DNA of 12,474 nucleotides from an uncultured Cloacibacillus sp. Its GTDB lineage: Bacteria; Synergistota; Synergistia; Synergistales; Synergistaceae. A program made the position numbers and the translations under genes. The DNA lies in assembly GCA_934511335.1 (NCBI GenBank), contig CAKSWL010000040.1, positions 1 through 12,474 of the forward strand. The letters run 5' to 3'. Below are positions 11,959-12,474 of the stretch, piece after piece; the stretch's first letter is position 1; each line of letters opens with the position of its first letter. The notes under the pieces were generated by a model. The model made no database searches, was not told the DNA's origin, and worked only from the letters and a program-made list of their open reading frames with translations.

Positions 11959-12474
11959 TTGCCGTTTTACAAAATCAAATCTAAGTCACGCTCCTGGGAC
12001 GGCGAGCCGGTCGGAATCCTAATTTTGGACGCGGCCTATCCCTGTGTGCCCGGAAATGTCGGCAACGCCACGACATTCCCATTTCCCGTGCGCTATCACG
12101 AGGTGCGCGGCGCTTCGATCGACCGCCTGCTGAATCAGCGCGACCCGGCGCTGCTTTCTCCGTTCGTCGAAGGGGCCCGTAAGCTCGAGGCCGAGGGCGT
12201 GCGCGCGATCACGGGCGCCTGCGGCTTTATGGCCCTTTTTCAGCAGGATATCGCCGACGCCGTCGACGTTCCCGTGTTCATGTCCAGTATGCTGCAGGTA
12301 CCTTTCATTGTGCGCACTCTCAAGCGGGGCAAAAAGGTGGGCATCATCTCCGCCAACGCCTCCGTCATGACGCCGCGGCATCTGCTGAACGTCGGCATCA
12401 CCCCCGATATGCCCGTCGTCCTCTACGGCATGGAGGACAAGGATGAATTCCGCTCCTCCGTCCTTGAGGAGAAG
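11959..12474 (+). CDS. Asp/Glu racemase-family protein, 3' end beyond the window
   Basis: An open frame runs from TTG at 11959 (GGGGGAG ends 5 bases upstream) to the right edge, 172 codons without a stop. The protein resembles the aspartate/glutamate/hydantoin racemase superfamily. It has an N-terminal strand GILILDAAYPCVPGNVGN, a TGACGFM segment with a probable catalytic cysteine (C88), and a second Rossmann-like start KKVGIISANASVMTP (125-139). The second catalytic cysteine would lie past the edge. Full members are usually about 230-250 residues, so roughly a third is missing. It is divergent from tlpA-ccdA and has a strong promoter. Substrate cannot be told from this part; Asp/Glu racemization, hydantoin or allantoin racemization, or a decarboxylase-type reaction are possible within the superfamily. 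Confidence 0.8.
   Translation, partial: MPFYKIKSKSRSWDGEPVGILILDAAYPCVPGNVGNATTFPFPVRYHEVRGASIDRLLNQRDPALLSPFVEGARKLEAEGVRAITGACGFMALFQQDIADAVDVPVFMSSMLQVPFIVRTLKRGKKVGIISANASVMTPRHLLNVGITPDMPVVLYGMEDKDEFRSSVLEEK

Noticed and set aside
12019..12381. Minus-strand frame near the right edge
   Set aside because: It lies opposite the racemase-family frame, which has a promoter, ribosome site and family motifs.

Overview
The window looks like chromosomal DNA from a Gram-negative-type anaerobe. The evidence is a periplasmic TlpA-like thioredoxin with a CcdA partner, mixed GC content, frequent TTG/GTG starts, and genes for ureide and amino-acid breakdown. A Synergistota genome (Cloacibacillus-like) would fit, but that is my inference and no rRNA or marker gene is present to prove it.

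Positions 1-6318 hold six co-directional genes of a purine-ureide (allantoin) degradation operon, cut at the left edge. In order they are (S)-ureidoglycine aminohydrolase (allE, 5' end missing), an aspartate-transcarbamylase-like carbamoyltransferase lacking the usual aspartate-binding residues, a first allantoinase, a ureidoglycine-glyoxylate aminotransferase (pucG-like), a second and divergent allantoinase, and a small YhcH/YjgK/YiaL-family cupin. A working model is that allantoin is opened by the allantoinase(s) to allantoate. Ureidoglycine is then either deaminated by AllE, which leads on to glyoxylate, or transaminated with glyoxylate by the PucG-like enzyme to give glycine and oxalurate. 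The carbamoyltransferase could cleave oxalurate by phosphorolysis to oxamate and carbamoyl phosphate. Allantoate amidohydrolase, ureidoglycolate lyase or dehydrogenase, carbamate kinase and transporters are not in the window.

A bidirectional hairpin terminator (about 6382-6435) separates the operon from a convergent, GC-rich gene for a ThDP-dependent acetolactate-synthase-like enzyme (6475-8196, minus strand). That gene has a recognisable promoter and a 20-bp palindromic operator candidate. The 620-bp gap upstream of it contains two mini-ORFs with good ribosome sites and a frameshifted remnant of a P-type (Ca2+-ATPase-like) cation pump.

From 8817 comes a CNNM/CorC-type membrane protein with CBS domains (+). 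A 488-bp repeat-rich gap follows, then a tlpA-ccdA thiol-redox pair on the minus strand, and finally the start of an Asp/Glu-racemase-family gene (+) that runs off the right edge behind a near-consensus promoter.

A short intergenic repeat (core AAATCGGCGTTTATACGCAC) lies within about 10 bases of the stop codons of three unrelated genes (the ThDP enzyme, the CNNM protein and ccdA), always in the same orientation relative to the gene and next to a strong hairpin. With further copies it forms palindromic units at 10111-10297 and 10451-10589.
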